64,000 bases of DNA from NCBI RefSeq assembly GCF_000299335.2, contig NZ_CP004387.1, positions 2,170,001-2,234,000 on the forward strand, read 5' to 3'. Position numbers and translations under genes: made by a program. The notes under the pieces were generated by a model, which had not been told where the DNA came from, searched no databases, and saw nothing but the letters and a program-made list of their open reading frames with translations. The DNA is from Isoalcanivorax pacificus W11-5 (GTDB taxonomy: Bacteria; Pseudomonadota; Gammaproteobacteria; Pseudomonadales; Alcanivoracaceae). This document shows, one piece after another, positions 31,318 through 41,732 of the stretch (its first letter is position 1; each line of letters opens with the position of its first letter).

Positions 31318-31815
31318 ATGAAAGCCGCACTGAACACCACCTACGGCACCATTGTGATCAGTCTCGACACCGAGCGTGCCCCCGAAACCGCGGCCAATTT
31401 CGCCCAGTATGTCAGGGACGGCTTCTACAACGGGACCATCTTTCACCGTGTGATCGGCAATTTCATGATCCAGGGCGGTGGCTTCACCGAAGACATGCAG
31501 CAGAAGCCCACACGTGAAACGATCCGCAACGAATCCGCCAATGGCCTCTCCAACGAGACCGGCACCGTTGCCATGGCCCGTACCTCCGACCCCCATTCTG
31601 CCACAGCCCAGTTCTTCATCAACGTGGTAGACAACCATTTCCTGGACAAGTCACGTTCCCAGGACGGCTGGGGTTACTGCGTATTCGGCAAGGTTGAGGA
31701 AGGCATGGAAGTGATCAACCGCATCAAGGCGGTCACCACCGGCAACCGGGGTTTCCACCAGGACGTGCCCACCGAGACGGTGCTGATCGAAAGTGCCGAG
31801 CTGATCGAAGAATAA
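31318..31815 (+). CDS. ppiB: Cytoplasmic peptidyl-prolyl isomerase B (cyclophilin)
   Basis: 165-residue cyclophilin without a signal peptide. Core [16 protein letters not shown] carries the catalytic Arg, and [20 protein letters not shown] is the family signature. The ATG at 31318, with GGAGGA before it, gives the usual PpiB length; the longer frame from 31204 covers the divergent promoter region. It is followed 65 bases later by a secreted paralogue. Confidence 0.95.
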   Translation: MKAALNTTYGTIVISLDTERAPETAANFAQYVRDGFYNGTIFHRVIGNFMIQGGGFTEDMQQKPTRETIRNESANGLSNETGTVAMARTSDPHSATAQFFINVVDNHFLDKSRSQDGWGYCVFGKVEEGMEVINRIKAVTTGNRGFHQDVPTETVLIESAELIEE

Positions 31816-31880
31816 CACGCCGCCGCGCGGGCGCCCGCAGCGACCCGCGCGGCTTACAATTCTGCAAGGGAGAACACCGC

Positions 31881-32498
31881 ATGCGTCGCCTGTTACTGAC
31901 CCTGGCCCTGATGCTGCCGCTGGCCGCCAGTGCCGACACCGCTCCGCGCGTGGCACTGGACACCACGGAAGGCACCATCGTCATCGAACTGTACCCGGAC
32001 AAGGCGCCGGCCACGGTGGCCAACTTCCTGCAATATGTCGACGACGGCTTCTATGACGGCACCGTCTTTCATCGCGTGATCCCGCGCTTCATGATCCAGG
32101 GCGGCGGCTTCACCCGCGAGTACCGGCAGAAGGAAACCCGCACGCCGGTAGCCAATGAAGCCGACAACGGCCTGCGCAATGAGCGCGGCACCCTCGCCAT
32201 GGCACGCACCAGCGATCCGCATTCCGCCACCGCACAGTTCTTTATCAACACCGTCAACAACACCAACCTGAACCATCGCGGCAAGAATCCGGCCGGATGG
32301 GGTTATGCCGTGTTCGGCAAAGTCGTCGAAGGCATGGATGTGGTCGACCGCATCAGCGCCCTGCCCACAGGCCGTGGCACCCTGAACGGCATGCCGGCTG
32401 GCGATGTGCCAAACCGCCCGGTGGAAATGCGCAGCGCACGGCGCGTCACTGAGCAGGCCGCACCCGAAACGGCCAGGGAAAAAGACACCACGCAATGA
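31881..32498 (+). CDS. ppiA: Periplasmic peptidyl-prolyl isomerase A (cyclophilin)
   Basis: 205-residue cyclophilin. A signal peptide ([18 protein letters not shown], cut after A18) directs it to the periplasm. The core [16 protein letters not shown] and [20 protein letters not shown] are nearly identical to the preceding ppiB, so the pair arose by duplication and differ by compartment. The hydrophilic tail after about residue 185 is extra. Its TGA overlaps the lpxH ATG (ATGA). Confidence 0.93.
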   Translation: MRRLLLTLALMLPLAASADTAPRVALDTTEGTIVIELYPDKAPATVANFLQYVDDGFYDGTVFHRVIPRFMIQGGGFTREYRQKETRTPVANEADNGLRNERGTLAMARTSDPHSATAQFFINTVNNTNLNHRGKNPAGWGYAVFGKVVEGMDVVDRISALPTGRGTLNGMPAGDVPNRPVEMRSARRVTEQAAPETAREKDTTQ

Positions 32499-33223
32499 GC
32501 TATACGCTGTTCATTTCCGACCTGCATCTGGACGCCGAACGTCCGCAACATCTCGATGCCCTGAAACAACTGCTGGCCCGCCATGCGGGCCAGTGTGATG
32601 CGCTGTACGTGCTCGGCGATCTGTTCGAAACCTGGATTGGCGATGACGACGACAGCCCGTTCAACCTGGACGCCATCGCTGCATTTCGCTCATTCAGCGA
32701 CGCCGGCAGCGCCCTGTTCTTTATGCACGGCAACCGCGACTTCCTGCTCGGTCACGCCTTTACCACCGCCACTGGCGGCACCCTGCTGGACGAAGGCACG
32801 GTCGTCGACCTGTATGGCACCCCCGCCCTGCTGATGCATGGCGACAGCCTGTGCACCCGCGACGAGAAATACATGGCGTTCCGTGCCCAGGTCCGCAACC
32901 CGGCCTGGCAGGCGGACATGCTCGCCAAGCCGCTGGCACAGCGGCGCATGATCGCGCAGATGCTGCGCCTGCAAAGCAAACAGAACAATGAGAACAAGGC
33001 GCAGAACATCATGGATGTGACGCCGGATGAAGTCATTCGTGTCATGGACGAAGCGGGCGTGAAGGATCTGATTCACGGTCATACGCATCGCCCTGCCGTG
33101 CATGATGTGTCGTTGCAAGGTGGTTCGGGGAAACGCTGGGTATTGGGCGACTGGGGTGCGCTGGGCTGGCAGATTGTTGCGGATCAGGAAAAAGGCCTGA
33201 GGCTTGAGAGTTTTACTCTCTGA
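32495..33223 (+). CDS. lpxH: UDP-2,3-diacylglucosamine diphosphatase LpxH
   Basis: Calcineurin-like metallophosphoesterase of 242 residues that hydrolyses UDP-2,3-diacylglucosamine to lipid X in lipid A synthesis at the inner membrane. Metal-binding motifs: [34 protein letters not shown] and [10 protein letters not shown]. Overlaps ppiA, as in several relatives. A strong terminator follows. Confidence 0.96.
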   Translation: MSYTLFISDLHLDAERPQHLDALKQLLARHAGQCDALYVLGDLFETWIGDDDDSPFNLDAIAAFRSFSDAGSALFFMHGNRDFLLGHAFTTATGGTLLDEGTVVDLYGTPALLMHGDSLCTRDEKYMAFRAQVRNPAWQADMLAKPLAQRRMIAQMLRLQSKQNNENKAQNIMDVTPDEVIRVMDEAGVKDLIHGHTHRPAVHDVSLQGGSGKRWVLGDWGALGWQIVADQEKGLRLESFTL

Positions 33224-33262
33224 GTTCCAATTCATCTCTCACAAAAAACTTCTTTCAGCGCT

Positions 33263-33300
33263 AAAACAATAACCCCGCCAAATGGCGGGGTTATTGTTTT
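33263..33300. terminator. Bidirectional terminator between lpxH and the lipase gene
   Basis: Perfect 18-bp inverted repeat AAAACAATAACCCCGCCA and complement around AA, AT-rich at both ends. It ends the convergent lpxH and lipase transcripts. Confidence 0.95.
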
Positions 33301-33319
33301 GTCAGTAACGATCGGAAAG

Positions 33320-35686
33320 TCAGGGCGCTTCAATGTCCCCCGGAGCCTGAGAGCCGACAGCCACTGTGCCGTTGTTCAGGATAAAGGTCACCACTTGAGC
33401 CTGCATTTCCGCTGTCACCTGTGGCGCACTGGCATCCGGTGTCAGCAGCGAACTGTGGGAGCCCGCTTCCAGCTTCACGATACCCGGCTGTGCGGTCAGG
33501 TCATTCGAACCTGCTCCAATCTGGGCAGCCCCTGTCAGTGTCGCCAGGCCCGCAGTGCCTGCCAGCGGCAGATCGGTGGCAGCATTGGGTACTACGGCAT
33601 CACCGTTCACCTGCTGGAGTAATACCGGCACGCCCATTTCGCCCAGTTGCGCAGCGAAGCTAACCGGGTCACCGGAATCCACAGTGCTTTGCGCGGCATA
33701 AATAAAGCGCTCAAAGTTGGTCGTACCCTGCTCCACCCCTGCTGCCGCCAGACCACCGATAATAACCGGGCCGAACGTGTTCGAGTTCAGCAATATCTGG
33801 GTCAGCTGGGTGCCGCCCACCGACAACACCACGCCACTGTAAGGGGTGATATTGGAGACCTGGCCGATAGCCGTCTCAGCACCGATGGCCAAATTGCCCA
33901 CCGTCGCAGCCACCGAACCCACCATACTGCCAAGTGAAGCACCCACCATATAAACGCGTGAGGTATCCAGCTCCCCCAGACCCTGGCCACTCAGTTCCGC
34001 ACTGAGGGAGGGCAGGCTGGCATTCAGGTTCAGCAGATCCATCACGCCTTGCCGCAGGTTGTCCCGCGTATTCGTCAGCACAGCCAGGTTAATGAACTGC
34101 GCACCGGAACCACCGGCGTCATTGAAGAAACGCTCACGCGGCGCATCAACGCCATAGAGTGCGGCGAAGGCCGGGTTGGCCTCTACGTTCAGCCCGCTGT
34201 AAAACACGCTGTCCGCGTCAACACCGTGCAACGGCAGATCGATTGCCACGGTGGCCACGCAGTTGCTGGCCAACGTGTGACCGAGGGCAATCACTGAACT
34301 GCGATCACTGGTAATACCGTGCACGTACACGGCGACAGGATAACCTGATGCCGCATAAATCTGCCCGCAGTCAGCTGCGCCAGCGTAGCCCGGCACATGG
34401 TCCGCCTCGGGCAGCGTCACCTGCAGCGGCACGGACTCAACACCCTGTTTGCCCGCAAACGGATAACGGTAAGTCACGTTGTAGGTCATGCCATCCACAT
34501 CCACGGGCGGCAATACCGTTCCCTCCGGCAGCTGGGCACTCAGCAGTGAACCCAACGTCGGGTCAGCCTGCCAGGCGCTTTGCGTGTAAGAATTGTCGCC
34601 CGGTTGCTGGGGGGCCCGCAGGTAATACGGGAGTTTGATATAGCCCGTATAGAGATTGCCCACGCCCGCCGGCAGTTGCCCGCCGGTCAACGCGCCCAGG
34701 TCCGCGGCAGTCGCAGCGGAAATGCCAAGGTCACGTGCTATCGGCGTGCTCAGATAGCCCTGCGACTGCAGGAATGTGACGTTGCCCACTGCATCACCCG
34801 GAGAGATACCAAATCCCACCATGGCCTGCACCAGTGCCGCGCGCGGCGCCGCCATCGCCAACAGTGGCGCCGTCGGGTCCGTGGTAGTGAACGAATACGA
34901 GACGGTCATGTTCTGGTCCGCCGCTTCCGGCGTCACCGCCCCCATGGAGGCCACTTGCAGGAAGCCGGCAGCCAGTTGCTCCCAGCCATTGATCAGCTGG
35001 CGCACGGTAGCCAGGGAACCTGTTGCATTAAAGGAAGTACCCGTCAGGGCATTGTAGGCCCAGGACCGCGTGACTGGCTCACCAGCTGAATCGAGAATCG
35101 GGCTGATCGCGTTGTTCAGGAACACCAGGTATTTGGTCTTTGGCGCCAACGGCGCCAGCGGTGTAATGCGAATGGCGTTATTGGTGCCGCCATCCAGAGA
35201 AATCACCCGCGCGCTAAAAGAGGGCTGATCCAATGCGCCAGCAATAGGGTTGGCAGGATCCAGATCGCCGGGATCCAGTTGCTCACCGCCTGGCGCGGTC
35301 TGCAGGCGCACCAGAAACACGTTCACGTTGGCCATGACGGTGGCCGGATCAAGGCTGCCCTGGATCAGGATGTCAAACGGTGCATTGGTGGAGAAGCCGT
35401 CCAGCGAATTCAGCGCCGCGCGCACCGGATCTGTGGCGGCACCGATATTGGCGGTGCCATCAAAGGCACTGCCCAGCGTGCTGGCCGCTGTCAGGAAAAT
35501 CAGGTCGTTGTTGAACGGCAGGTCGGAGGCGCCGGGATCGAAGCGCGGGTAAGTGCCCGGCTCGTAAAACAAATGATCGTTCGAGGGTGGGGTCACGCGG
35601 ACCTTGGAGTCGCTGCCACAACCCTGCAGGGCCAGCGCCAACGGCAGCAAAGGCAGCACTGCCAGAGCCTTGGTTACCTTTCTCAT
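33320..35686 (-). CDS. VolA-like outer-membrane lipase lipoprotein
   Basis: 788 residues. The signal peptide ends in the lipobox LQGC (lipidated Cys near 22). An N-terminal domain of the bacterial lipase type (NDHLFYEPGTYPRFDPGASD onwards) is followed by an alpha/beta hydrolase. The nucleophile is Ser in VGASLGSMVGS (GxSxG) and a candidate His is in EAGSHSSLL. VolA of Vibrio cholerae, a surface-exposed lysophospholipase, has this layout. The ATG at 35686 has GGGAGAG upstream; longer readings would bury the signal peptide. No foldase gene is adjacent. Surface location and substrate are inferred. Confidence 0.85.
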   Translation of the reverse strand: MRKVTKALAVLPLLPLALALQGCGSDSKVRVTPPSNDHLFYEPGTYPRFDPGASDLPFNNDLIFLTAASTLGSAFDGTANIGAATDPVRAALNSLDGFSTNAPFDILIQGSLDPATVMANVNVFLVRLQTAPGGEQLDPGDLDPANPIAGALDQPSFSARVISLDGGTNNAIRITPLAPLAPKTKYLVFLNNAISPILDSAGEPVTRSWAYNALTGTSFNATGSLATVRQLINGWEQLAAGFLQVASMGAVTPEAADQNMTVSYSFTTTDPTAPLLAMAAPRAALVQAMVGFGISPGDAVGNVTFLQSQGYLSTPIARDLGISAATAADLGALTGGQLPAGVGNLYTGYIKLPYYLRAPQQPGDNSYTQSAWQADPTLGSLLSAQLPEGTVLPPVDVDGMTYNVTYRYPFAGKQGVESVPLQVTLPEADHVPGYAGAADCGQIYAASGYPVAVYVHGITSDRSSVIALGHTLASNCVATVAIDLPLHGVDADSVFYSGLNVEANPAFAALYGVDAPRERFFNDAGGSGAQFINLAVLTNTRDNLRQGVMDLLNLNASLPSLSAELSGQGLGELDTSRVYMVGASLGSMVGSVAATVGNLAIGAETAIGQVSNITPYSGVVLSVGGTQLTQILLNSNTFGPVIIGGLAAAGVEQGTTNFERFIYAAQSTVDSGDPVSFAAQLGEMGVPVLLQQVNGDAVVPNAATDLPLAGTAGLATLTGAAQIGAGSNDLTAQPGIVKLEAGSHSSLLTPDASAPQVTAEMQAQVVTFILNNGTVAVGSQAPGDIEAP

Positions 35687-35866
35687 TATGTACTCTCCCG
35701 GGAGCATCGATTTTGTTGTCGTGGTTTTTAATGGATTGTTATCGTAAGAAAGTTGTAGTCGCATCCATTTGCCGCAGAATAGCCCAGCCAGTACGGGCGA
35801 ACAAGCCATGCAGCCCGACCGTCAGGTCACGGAATATGCCGGTTTGCCGGCCGGGGAAACGATCTC

Positions 35867-36478
35867 TCAGGCGGCCTGCGCCGGAACCCCGGAGTGAAAG
35901 CGGAAGCAGTCGTCTTCAGTGGTGATCAGCCCGGCTTCGAGCGTACGGAAGGTGTCGATCCGGGCCTGGATATCCTCACCGGCATACAACCGGGCCAGCC
36001 GCAGATAGTCCTCGAAATGCCGTGATTCGCTTTTCAGCAGAAAGCGGTAGTAGCGCCCCAGTTCCTGGTCCACATGCGGTGCCAGCGCGGCGAAACGCTC
36101 GCACGAGCGGGCTTCTATATAGGCACCGACCACCAGAATGTCCACCAGCCGGCCCGGCTCGCTGGTGCGCACATGGCTGCGCAGGCCGCTGGCGTAGCGG
36201 GACGGGGTCAGATGGCCGTAGGTCAGGCCGCGCTGGCGCAGCATGCCCAGCACCTGCTCGAAATGCAGTAATTCCTCACGGGCCAGCCGGCTCAGGGCAT
36301 CCAGCAGTTCCGGCCGGTCCACGTAGCGGAACATCAGGTTCAGCGCCGTGGCAGCGGCCTTTTTCTCGCAGTGGGCATGGTCCAGCAGCAGGACGTCCGG
36401 GTGTTCCAGGGCCCAGCCGATCCAGGCCTCGGGAGTCGGGCAGCCCAGGAATTCCCGGATGGCAGTGATATCGTGCAT
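35867..36478 (-). CDS. miaE: tRNA-(ms2io6A)-hydroxylase MiaE
   Basis: 203-residue non-haem diiron monooxygenase that hydroxylates the isopentenyl group of ms2i6A37 in tRNAs reading U-starting codons. The four-helix ferritin-like ligands are visible: DHAHCEKKAA, REELLHFEQV, YIEARSCERF and KSESRHFEDY. The ATG at 36478 (MHDITAIREFLG) gives the family length; the frame runs further upstream without support. It is divergent from lpxL. Confidence 0.93.
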   Translation of the reverse strand: MHDITAIREFLGCPTPEAWIGWALEHPDVLLLDHAHCEKKAAATALNLMFRYVDRPELLDALSRLAREELLHFEQVLGMLRQRGLTYGHLTPSRYASGLRSHVRTSEPGRLVDILVVGAYIEARSCERFAALAPHVDQELGRYYRFLLKSESRHFEDYLRLARLYAGEDIQARIDTFRTLEAGLITTEDDCFRFHSGVPAQAA

Positions 36479-36614
36479 GGCGCGGCAGTCTGTGGGGTGA
36501 ACGGGCCGGCAGTATAGCAGCCACACCCCACCCTGCCAGCCAGCCGCCTGACTTCCGTCATGCTTTGTGGCCATAATGCGCTCCCCGTGACCCGGCAGAA
36601 GTGATCCCGTCTCA

Positions 36615-37526
36615 ATGGGCAGAAAAAGCAGTCCCCGAACACAGGCCCGCAAGGGCCGGCTGGCCACTGGCGCCCTGCGCCTTATGAGCTGGTTGCCGTT
36701 GCCGCTGAACCGCGCCCTGGGCAGCCTGATCGGCCGCCTGCTCTGGTGGTTGCGCAGCGACGCGCGGCGCATCAGTGAGGTCAATATCGCCCGCTGCTTT
36801 CCGGCCATGCCGGCCGCCCAGCAACGGCAACTGGTCCGCGCCTCACTCATCGAGACGGCCAAGGGCAGCACCGAGATCGGTCTGGTCTGGCATCGTCCGG
36901 ACTATGCCCTGAGCCTGATCCGGGGTGCCGAGGGCGACGCGCTGCTCCGCGAGACGCTGGCCGGCGGCCGGCCAGTGCTGCTGCTGGTACCGCACCTGGG
37001 CTGCTGGGAAGTGCTGAACTTCTGGCTCAGCCACCACTTTTCCCTGCATGCCATGTACAACCCATCCGGGCTGCCTGCGGTGGATCAACTGGTGCGCGAC
37101 AGCCGCGAGCATTTCGGCACCGTGATGTATCCCGCCACCGCGCGCGGTGTCGCCAGCCTGGTACGGACACTGAAGAAGGAAGCCGTGCTGACCGCGATCC
37201 TGCCCGACCAGGTACCGGACCGTCGCAGCGGCCGCTTTGCGCCCTTCTTCGGCGAGCCGGCCTACACCGCCACGCTGAGCCCGAAACTGATCCAGCAGAC
37301 CGGCGCCAGGGTATTTGTCGCCTGCGCGCGCCGGCTGCCCGACAGCGAAGGCTATCGCATCGTGCTGCGCGAACCGGACCCGGCGCTGTATGACAGCGAT
37401 CTCGATGCTTCCCTGCCCGCACTGAACCGCAGTATCGAATCGCTGATACTTGAAATGCCGGAGCAGTATCTGTGGAGCTACAAACGCTTCCGCCGGCGTC
37501 CGGAGGGCACTCCGGAGCTGTACTGA
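36615..37526 (+). CDS. lpxL: Lipid A acyltransferase LpxL/HtrB family
   Basis: 303-residue inner-membrane acyltransferase. The first helix is near GALRLMSWLPLPLNRALGSL. The catalytic HX4E motif is HLGCWE, and PDQVPDRRSGRFAPFFG is the conserved second block. It adds a secondary acyl chain to Kdo2-lipid IVA. Sequence does not separate LpxL, LpxM and LpxP activity, so the symbol is provisional. It is divergent from miaE and 136 bases before acnB. Confidence 0.87.
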   Translation: MGRKSSPRTQARKGRLATGALRLMSWLPLPLNRALGSLIGRLLWWLRSDARRISEVNIARCFPAMPAAQQRQLVRASLIETAKGSTEIGLVWHRPDYALSLIRGAEGDALLRETLAGGRPVLLLVPHLGCWEVLNFWLSHHFSLHAMYNPSGLPAVDQLVRDSREHFGTVMYPATARGVASLVRTLKKEAVLTAILPDQVPDRRSGRFAPFFGEPAYTATLSPKLIQQTGARVFVACARRLPDSEGYRIVLREPDPALYDSDLDASLPALNRSIESLILEMPEQYLWSYKRFRRRPEGTPELY

Positions 37527-37549
37527 AAACGAGCGCGTCGGCACCCCTC

Positions 37550-37578
37550 TTCCGGTCAGACCCGCAAAAGTATATAAT
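37550..37578 (+). promoter_or_regulatory. Probable acnB promoter
   Basis: Consensus TATAAT (37573-37578) with a weak TTCCGG (37550-37555) 17 bases upstream. It lies about 85 bases before the acnB start and just beyond lpxL. Confidence 0.6.
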
Positions 37579-37662
37579 CCGCGCGCCGTACCAACCCCGA
37601 AACACACCCCAAGCGTTTGATTTCCAAAAGAAATCGGGCAATCACGAAACGAGGGATGCGCT

Positions 37663-40269
37663 GTGCTTGAAGCCTACCGCCAACACGTGGAAGAACGCGC
37701 CGCCGAAGGCGTACCGCCGAAACCACTGAACGAACAGCAGGTCGCCGAACTGGTGGAACTGCTGAAAAACCCGCCCAAGGGCGAAGAAGAATTCCTGCTG
37801 GACCTGTTCAGCAACCGCGTACCGCCGGGCGTTGACCAGGCCGCGTACGTGAAGGCCGCCTTCCTGGCCGCCCTGGCCAAGGGCGCAGCCCAGTCCCCGC
37901 TGATCGACCGCAAACTGGCCACCAAACTGCTTGGCACCATGCAGGGCGGTTACAACGTGCAGCCGCTGATCGACCAGCTCGACGATGCCGAAACGGCCGA
38001 GATTGCCGCCGAGGCCCTCAAGCACACCCTGCTGGTATTCGATGCCTTCCACGATGTGGAAGAGAAAGCCAAGGCCGGCAACGACTACGCTAAAGCCGTG
38101 CTCAATTCCTGGGCCGAGGGCGAGTGGTTCACCAGCAAGCCGGAAGTCCCGGCCAAGCTGACCGTCACCGTGTTCAAGGTGACCGGCGAAACCAACACCG
38201 ACGACCTGTCCCCGGCCCAGGATGCCTGGAGCCGCCCGGACATCCCGCTGCACGCCAACGCCATGCTCAAGAACGAGCGTGACGGCATCAAGCCGGAAAA
38301 ACCCGGCGAGCTGGGCCCGATCGGCCAGCTCAACGACCTGAAAGCCAAAGGCCACACCGTCGCCTATGTGGGTGACGTGGTCGGTACCGGTTCCAGCCGT
38401 AAATCCGCCACCAACTCGGTGCTGTGGTTCACCGGCGAAGACATTCCGTTCGTCCCGAACAAGCGCCAGGGCGGCGTCTGCATCGGCAGCAAGATTGCCC
38501 CGATCTTCTTCAACACCATGGAAGATTCCGGCGCGCTGCCGTTCGAGGCCGACGTGTCCGGCCTGAACATGGGCGATGTGATCGACATCTACCCGTACGA
38601 AGGCAAGATCACCGCGCACGGCACCGACAAGGTACTGAGCACGTTTGAACTGAAATCCCAGGTGCTGCTGGACGAAGTCCGCGCGGGCGGCCGGATCAAC
38701 CTGATCATCGGCCGTGGCCTGACCACCAAGGCACGCGAAGCACTGGGCCTGGGCGCCACGCAACTGTTCCGTGCACCGCAGCAACCGGCTGATACCGGCA
38801 AGGGTTACACGCTGGCGCAGAAAATGGTCGGCAAGGCCTGTGGCCTCGACGGCGTGCGCCCGGGCATGTACTGCGAACCGAAGATGACCACCGTCGGTTC
38901 CCAGGACACCACCGGCCCGATGACCCGTGACGAACTGAAAGACCTGGCCTGTCTGGGCTTCTCCGCTGACCTGACGATGCAGTCGTTCTGTCACACTGCG
39001 GCCTATCCGAAGCCGGTCGACGTGGAAACCCACCACACCCTGCCCGACTTCATCATGAACCGTGGCGGCGTCTCGCTGCGCCCGGGCGACGGCATCATCC
39101 ACAGCTGGCTGAACCGCATGCTGCTGCCGGACACCGTCGGCACCGGCGGTGACTCCCACACCCGCTTCCCGCTGGGTATTTCGTTCCCGGCCGGCTCCGG
39201 TCTGGTGGCGTTTGCCGCCGCCACCGGCGTCATGCCGCTGGACATGCCGGAATCGGTGCTGGTGCGCTTCAAGGGCAACCGCCAGCCCGGCATCACCCTG
39301 CGTGATCTGGTGCATGCGATTCCGCTGCAGGCCATTAAAGAAGGCCTGCTGACCGTCGAGAAGAAAGGCAAGAAGAACGTCTTCAACGGCCGCATTCTCG
39401 AAATCGAAGGCCTGGAAGACCTGACTGTCGAGCAGGCATTTGAACTGTCCGATGCGTCCGCTGAACGGTCTGCCGCCGGCTGCACCATTACGCTGTCGGA
39501 AGACAGCGTGGCCGAGTACCTGAAGTCGAACATCACCCTGCTGAAGTGGATGATCGCCAACGGCTACGGCGATGCGCGCACCATCGAGCGCCGCATCACC
39601 AAGATGGAAGAATGGCTGGCCAACCCGAGCCTGATGCGTGCGGATAAAGACGCCGAGTATGCTCAGGTGATCGAGATCGACATGGACCAGATCAAAGAGC
39701 CGATCCTGTGCTGCCCGAACGACCCGGACGATGCCAAGACCCTGTCCGACGTCGCCGGCGACAAGATCGACGAAGTGTTCATTGGTTCCTGCATGACCAA
39801 CATCGGCCACTTCCGTGCGGCCGGCAAACTGCTGGAGAAAATCCCCAGCGGCTCGCTGACCACCCGTCTCTGGATCGCCCCGCCGACCAAGATGGACCAG
39901 CACCAGCTGTCCGACGAAGGCTACTACAACATCTACGGCCGCGCCGGTGCGCGCACCGAGATGCCGGGCTGTTCGCTGTGCATGGGCAACCAGGCACGTG
40001 TGGCGCCGAACACGACGGTTGTATCCACCTCCACCCGTAACTTCCCGAACCGTCTGGGCCAGGGCGCCAATGTGTATCTGGCGTCTGCCGAACTGGCAGC
40101 CGTGGCGGCTGTGATCGGCAAACTGCCGACGGTCGAGGAGTACATGGTCTACGCGGCGGACATCGATTCCATGTCAGCGGAAATCTACCGCTACCTGAAT
40201 TTCGATCAGATCGCCGAGTACCAGAAAGTGGCCGACGGTGTGAAGATTCCGGTGGCGCAAGCCAGCTGA
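37663..40269 (+). CDS. acnB: Aconitate hydratase B
   Basis: 868-residue main TCA-cycle aconitase, citrate to isocitrate. AcnB domain order: N-terminal HEAT-like domain, swivel domain with [17 protein letters not shown], then the iron-sulphur core. Cluster ligands are Cys710 in [10 protein letters not shown] and Cys770 and Cys773 in PGCSLCMGN. The start is GTG with GAGGG nine bases upstream, giving [16 protein letters not shown], the standard AcnB N-terminus. A TATAAT box lies upstream and a strong terminator follows. Confidence 0.98.
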   Translation: MLEAYRQHVEERAAEGVPPKPLNEQQVAELVELLKNPPKGEEEFLLDLFSNRVPPGVDQAAYVKAAFLAALAKGAAQSPLIDRKLATKLLGTMQGGYNVQPLIDQLDDAETAEIAAEALKHTLLVFDAFHDVEEKAKAGNDYAKAVLNSWAEGEWFTSKPEVPAKLTVTVFKVTGETNTDDLSPAQDAWSRPDIPLHANAMLKNERDGIKPEKPGELGPIGQLNDLKAKGHTVAYVGDVVGTGSSRKSATNSVLWFTGEDIPFVPNKRQGGVCIGSKIAPIFFNTMEDSGALPFEADVSGLNMGDVIDIYPYEGKITAHGTDKVLSTFELKSQVLLDEVRAGGRINLIIGRGLTTKAREALGLGATQLFRAPQQPADTGKGYTLAQKMVGKACGLDGVRPGMYCEPKMTTVGSQDTTGPMTRDELKDLACLGFSADLTMQSFCHTAAYPKPVDVETHHTLPDFIMNRGGVSLRPGDGIIHSWLNRMLLPDTVGTGGDSHTRFPLGISFPAGSGLVAFAAATGVMPLDMPESVLVRFKGNRQPGITLRDLVHAIPLQAIKEGLLTVEKKGKKNVFNGRILEIEGLEDLTVEQAFELSDASAERSAAGCTITLSEDSVAEYLKSNITLLKWMIANGYGDARTIERRITKMEEWLANPSLMRADKDAEYAQVIEIDMDQIKEPILCCPNDPDDAKTLSDVAGDKIDEVFIGSCMTNIGHFRAAGKLLEKIPSGSLTTRLWIAPPTKMDQHQLSDEGYYNIYGRAGARTEMPGCSLCMGNQARVAPNTTVVSTSTRNFPNRLGQGANVYLASAELAAVAAVIGKLPTVEEYMVYAADIDSMSAEIYRYLNFDQIAEYQKVADGVKIPVAQAS

Positions 40270-40289
40270 GTCTTACCCGTCACGCCAAT

Positions 40290-40321
40290 AAAAAAACCCG
40301 GCTTCGCGCCGGGTTTTTTTA
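40290..40321. terminator. Bidirectional terminator after acnB
   Basis: CCCGGC, loop TTCGC, GCCGGG, flanked by seven A on one side and seven T on the other. Lies between the convergent acnB and aminotransferase genes. Confidence 0.95.
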
Positions 40322-40355
40322 TTTCGTCAGAATGCCACAGGGTGGCAAGCGACGT

Positions 40356-41519
40356 TCACGCCAGCTCAGCCAGCACACGCTCCAGTCCCTGCTCCAGCTG
40401 TGCCACCGTGCGGTCAATATCCTCCAGCTTGTCCAGCCCGAACAGCCCGACACGAAACGTCTTGAACGACGGCGGCTCGTCACACTGCAACGGCACCCCG
40501 GCCGCCGTCTGCAAACCCTGCGCCACAAACCGGCTGCCGTTCTGGATGCCGCCGTCCTGTGTATAACTGACCACCACACCCGGTGCTTCGAACCCTTCCG
40601 CCGCCACGCTTTTCATGCCATGGCCGGCCAGCATGGCGCGCACGCGCCGCCCCAGTTCCAGCTGCGCCTCGCGCGCACGTTCAAAACCAAACGCTTCGGT
40701 GTCACGCATGGCATCGCGAAAACGCATCAGCGCGTCGGTCGGCAACGTTGCGTGGTAGGCATGGCCGCCGTTTTCATAGGCCTGCATGATCTGCAGCCAC
40801 TTGTGCAGGTCGCAGGCAAAGCTGGTGCTTTGTGTCTCACCGATACGCGCCAGCGCACGCTCACCCAGCATCACCAGGCCACTGCAGGGCGACGCACTCC
40901 AGCCTTTTTGCGGCGCACTGATCAGCACATCGACACCAAGCCTGCGCATGTCCACCCACAAGGCGCCGGATGCGACACAATCCAGCACCAGCATGCCACC
41001 ATGCGCGTGCACGGCCTCGGCCATCTGCTGCAGGTAATCGTCTGGTAGCAGAATGCCTGACGCCGTTTCCACATGCGGCGCAAACACCAGGTCCGGCTTG
41101 CCGGCATGGATCGCGGCCACCACTTCATCAATGGGTGCAGGCGCGTACGGAGCATCGTCGGCGTCGCCAAGACGGCGTGCCTTGAGCACCACTTCCTCGG
41201 CGGGGATATCACCCATTTCGAAAATCTGGCTCCAGCGGAAACTGAACCAGCCGTTGCGTATCACCAGGCACTTGCGATCCGTGGCGAATTGCCGCGCCAC
41301 CGCTTCCATGGCAAAGGTGCCGCCACCGGGCACGACTACCACAGCCTCCGCCTGGTAGACCTGTTTCAGTGTCGAGGAAATGTCCCGCATCACCTGTTGA
41401 AACAACTGCGACATATGGTTCAGCGCACGGTCGGTGAACACCACCGAGTATTCCAGCAGGCCATCGGGATCGACGGCGGGTAACAGGGTCGACACAGCTT
41501 GTCTCCGTTTCCAGTTCAT
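40356..41519 (-). CDS. Class V aminotransferase (alanine-glyoxylate / serine-pyruvate type)
   Basis: 387-residue PLP enzyme. The PLP Lys is in ISAPQKGWSASP, the phosphate loop is VVPGGGTFAME, and the cofactor-stacking region is HVETASGILLPDDYL. This set fits the alanine-glyoxylate and serine-pyruvate branch of fold type I aminotransferases. The substrate cannot be told. The ATG at 41519 is preceded by AAAGGGTG at about 9 bases; an upstream start at 41594 would read through the leader hairpins. It converges on acnB. Confidence 0.85.
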   Translation of the reverse strand: MNWKRRQAVSTLLPAVDPDGLLEYSVVFTDRALNHMSQLFQQVMRDISSTLKQVYQAEAVVVVPGGGTFAMEAVARQFATDRKCLVIRNGWFSFRWSQIFEMGDIPAEEVVLKARRLGDADDAPYAPAPIDEVVAAIHAGKPDLVFAPHVETASGILLPDDYLQQMAEAVHAHGGMLVLDCVASGALWVDMRRLGVDVLISAPQKGWSASPCSGLVMLGERALARIGETQSTSFACDLHKWLQIMQAYENGGHAYHATLPTDALMRFRDAMRDTEAFGFERAREAQLELGRRVRAMLAGHGMKSVAAEGFEAPGVVVSYTQDGGIQNGSRFVAQGLQTAAGVPLQCDEPPSFKTFRVGLFGLDKLEDIDRTVAQLEQGLERVLAELA

Positions 41520-41523
41520 CAGG

Positions 41524-41580
41524 GAACACCCTTTACAGGTGTTGAAAAAGCCCCAAAGAGGCCTTTTCAAACCCTCTTTG
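41524..41580 (-). promoter_or_regulatory. Overlapping leader hairpins before the aminotransferase
   Basis: Three inverted repeats in 57 bases: CAAAGAGG/CCTCTTTG (arms 41554-41561 and 41573-41580), TTGAAAAAGCC/GGCCTTTTCAA (41542-41552 and 41560-41570, one mismatch) and AACACC/GGTGTT (41524-41543). The first two share bases and cannot form together. The third contains the ribosome site. The layout resembles an attenuator or switch, though no riboswitch class is recognised. Confidence 0.5.
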
Positions 41581-41732
41581 CGACGCAGGCCCAAACAGTG
41601 AGCCGTCTGCCCAGGCTGTTGTTCAACGACCTGTTATAGAGCATTCACGCAACACAGGAAACCTCGTGGCGAATTGATGGCAGGCCGCGAACAGTTGCCG
41701 GCCCATCACAGCTTGCCGTTACAATGCGACGC

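Noticed and set aside
37642-39903. Antisense frame of about 750 codons over acnB
   Set aside because: Shadow of acnB, which is intact and recognisable throughout.
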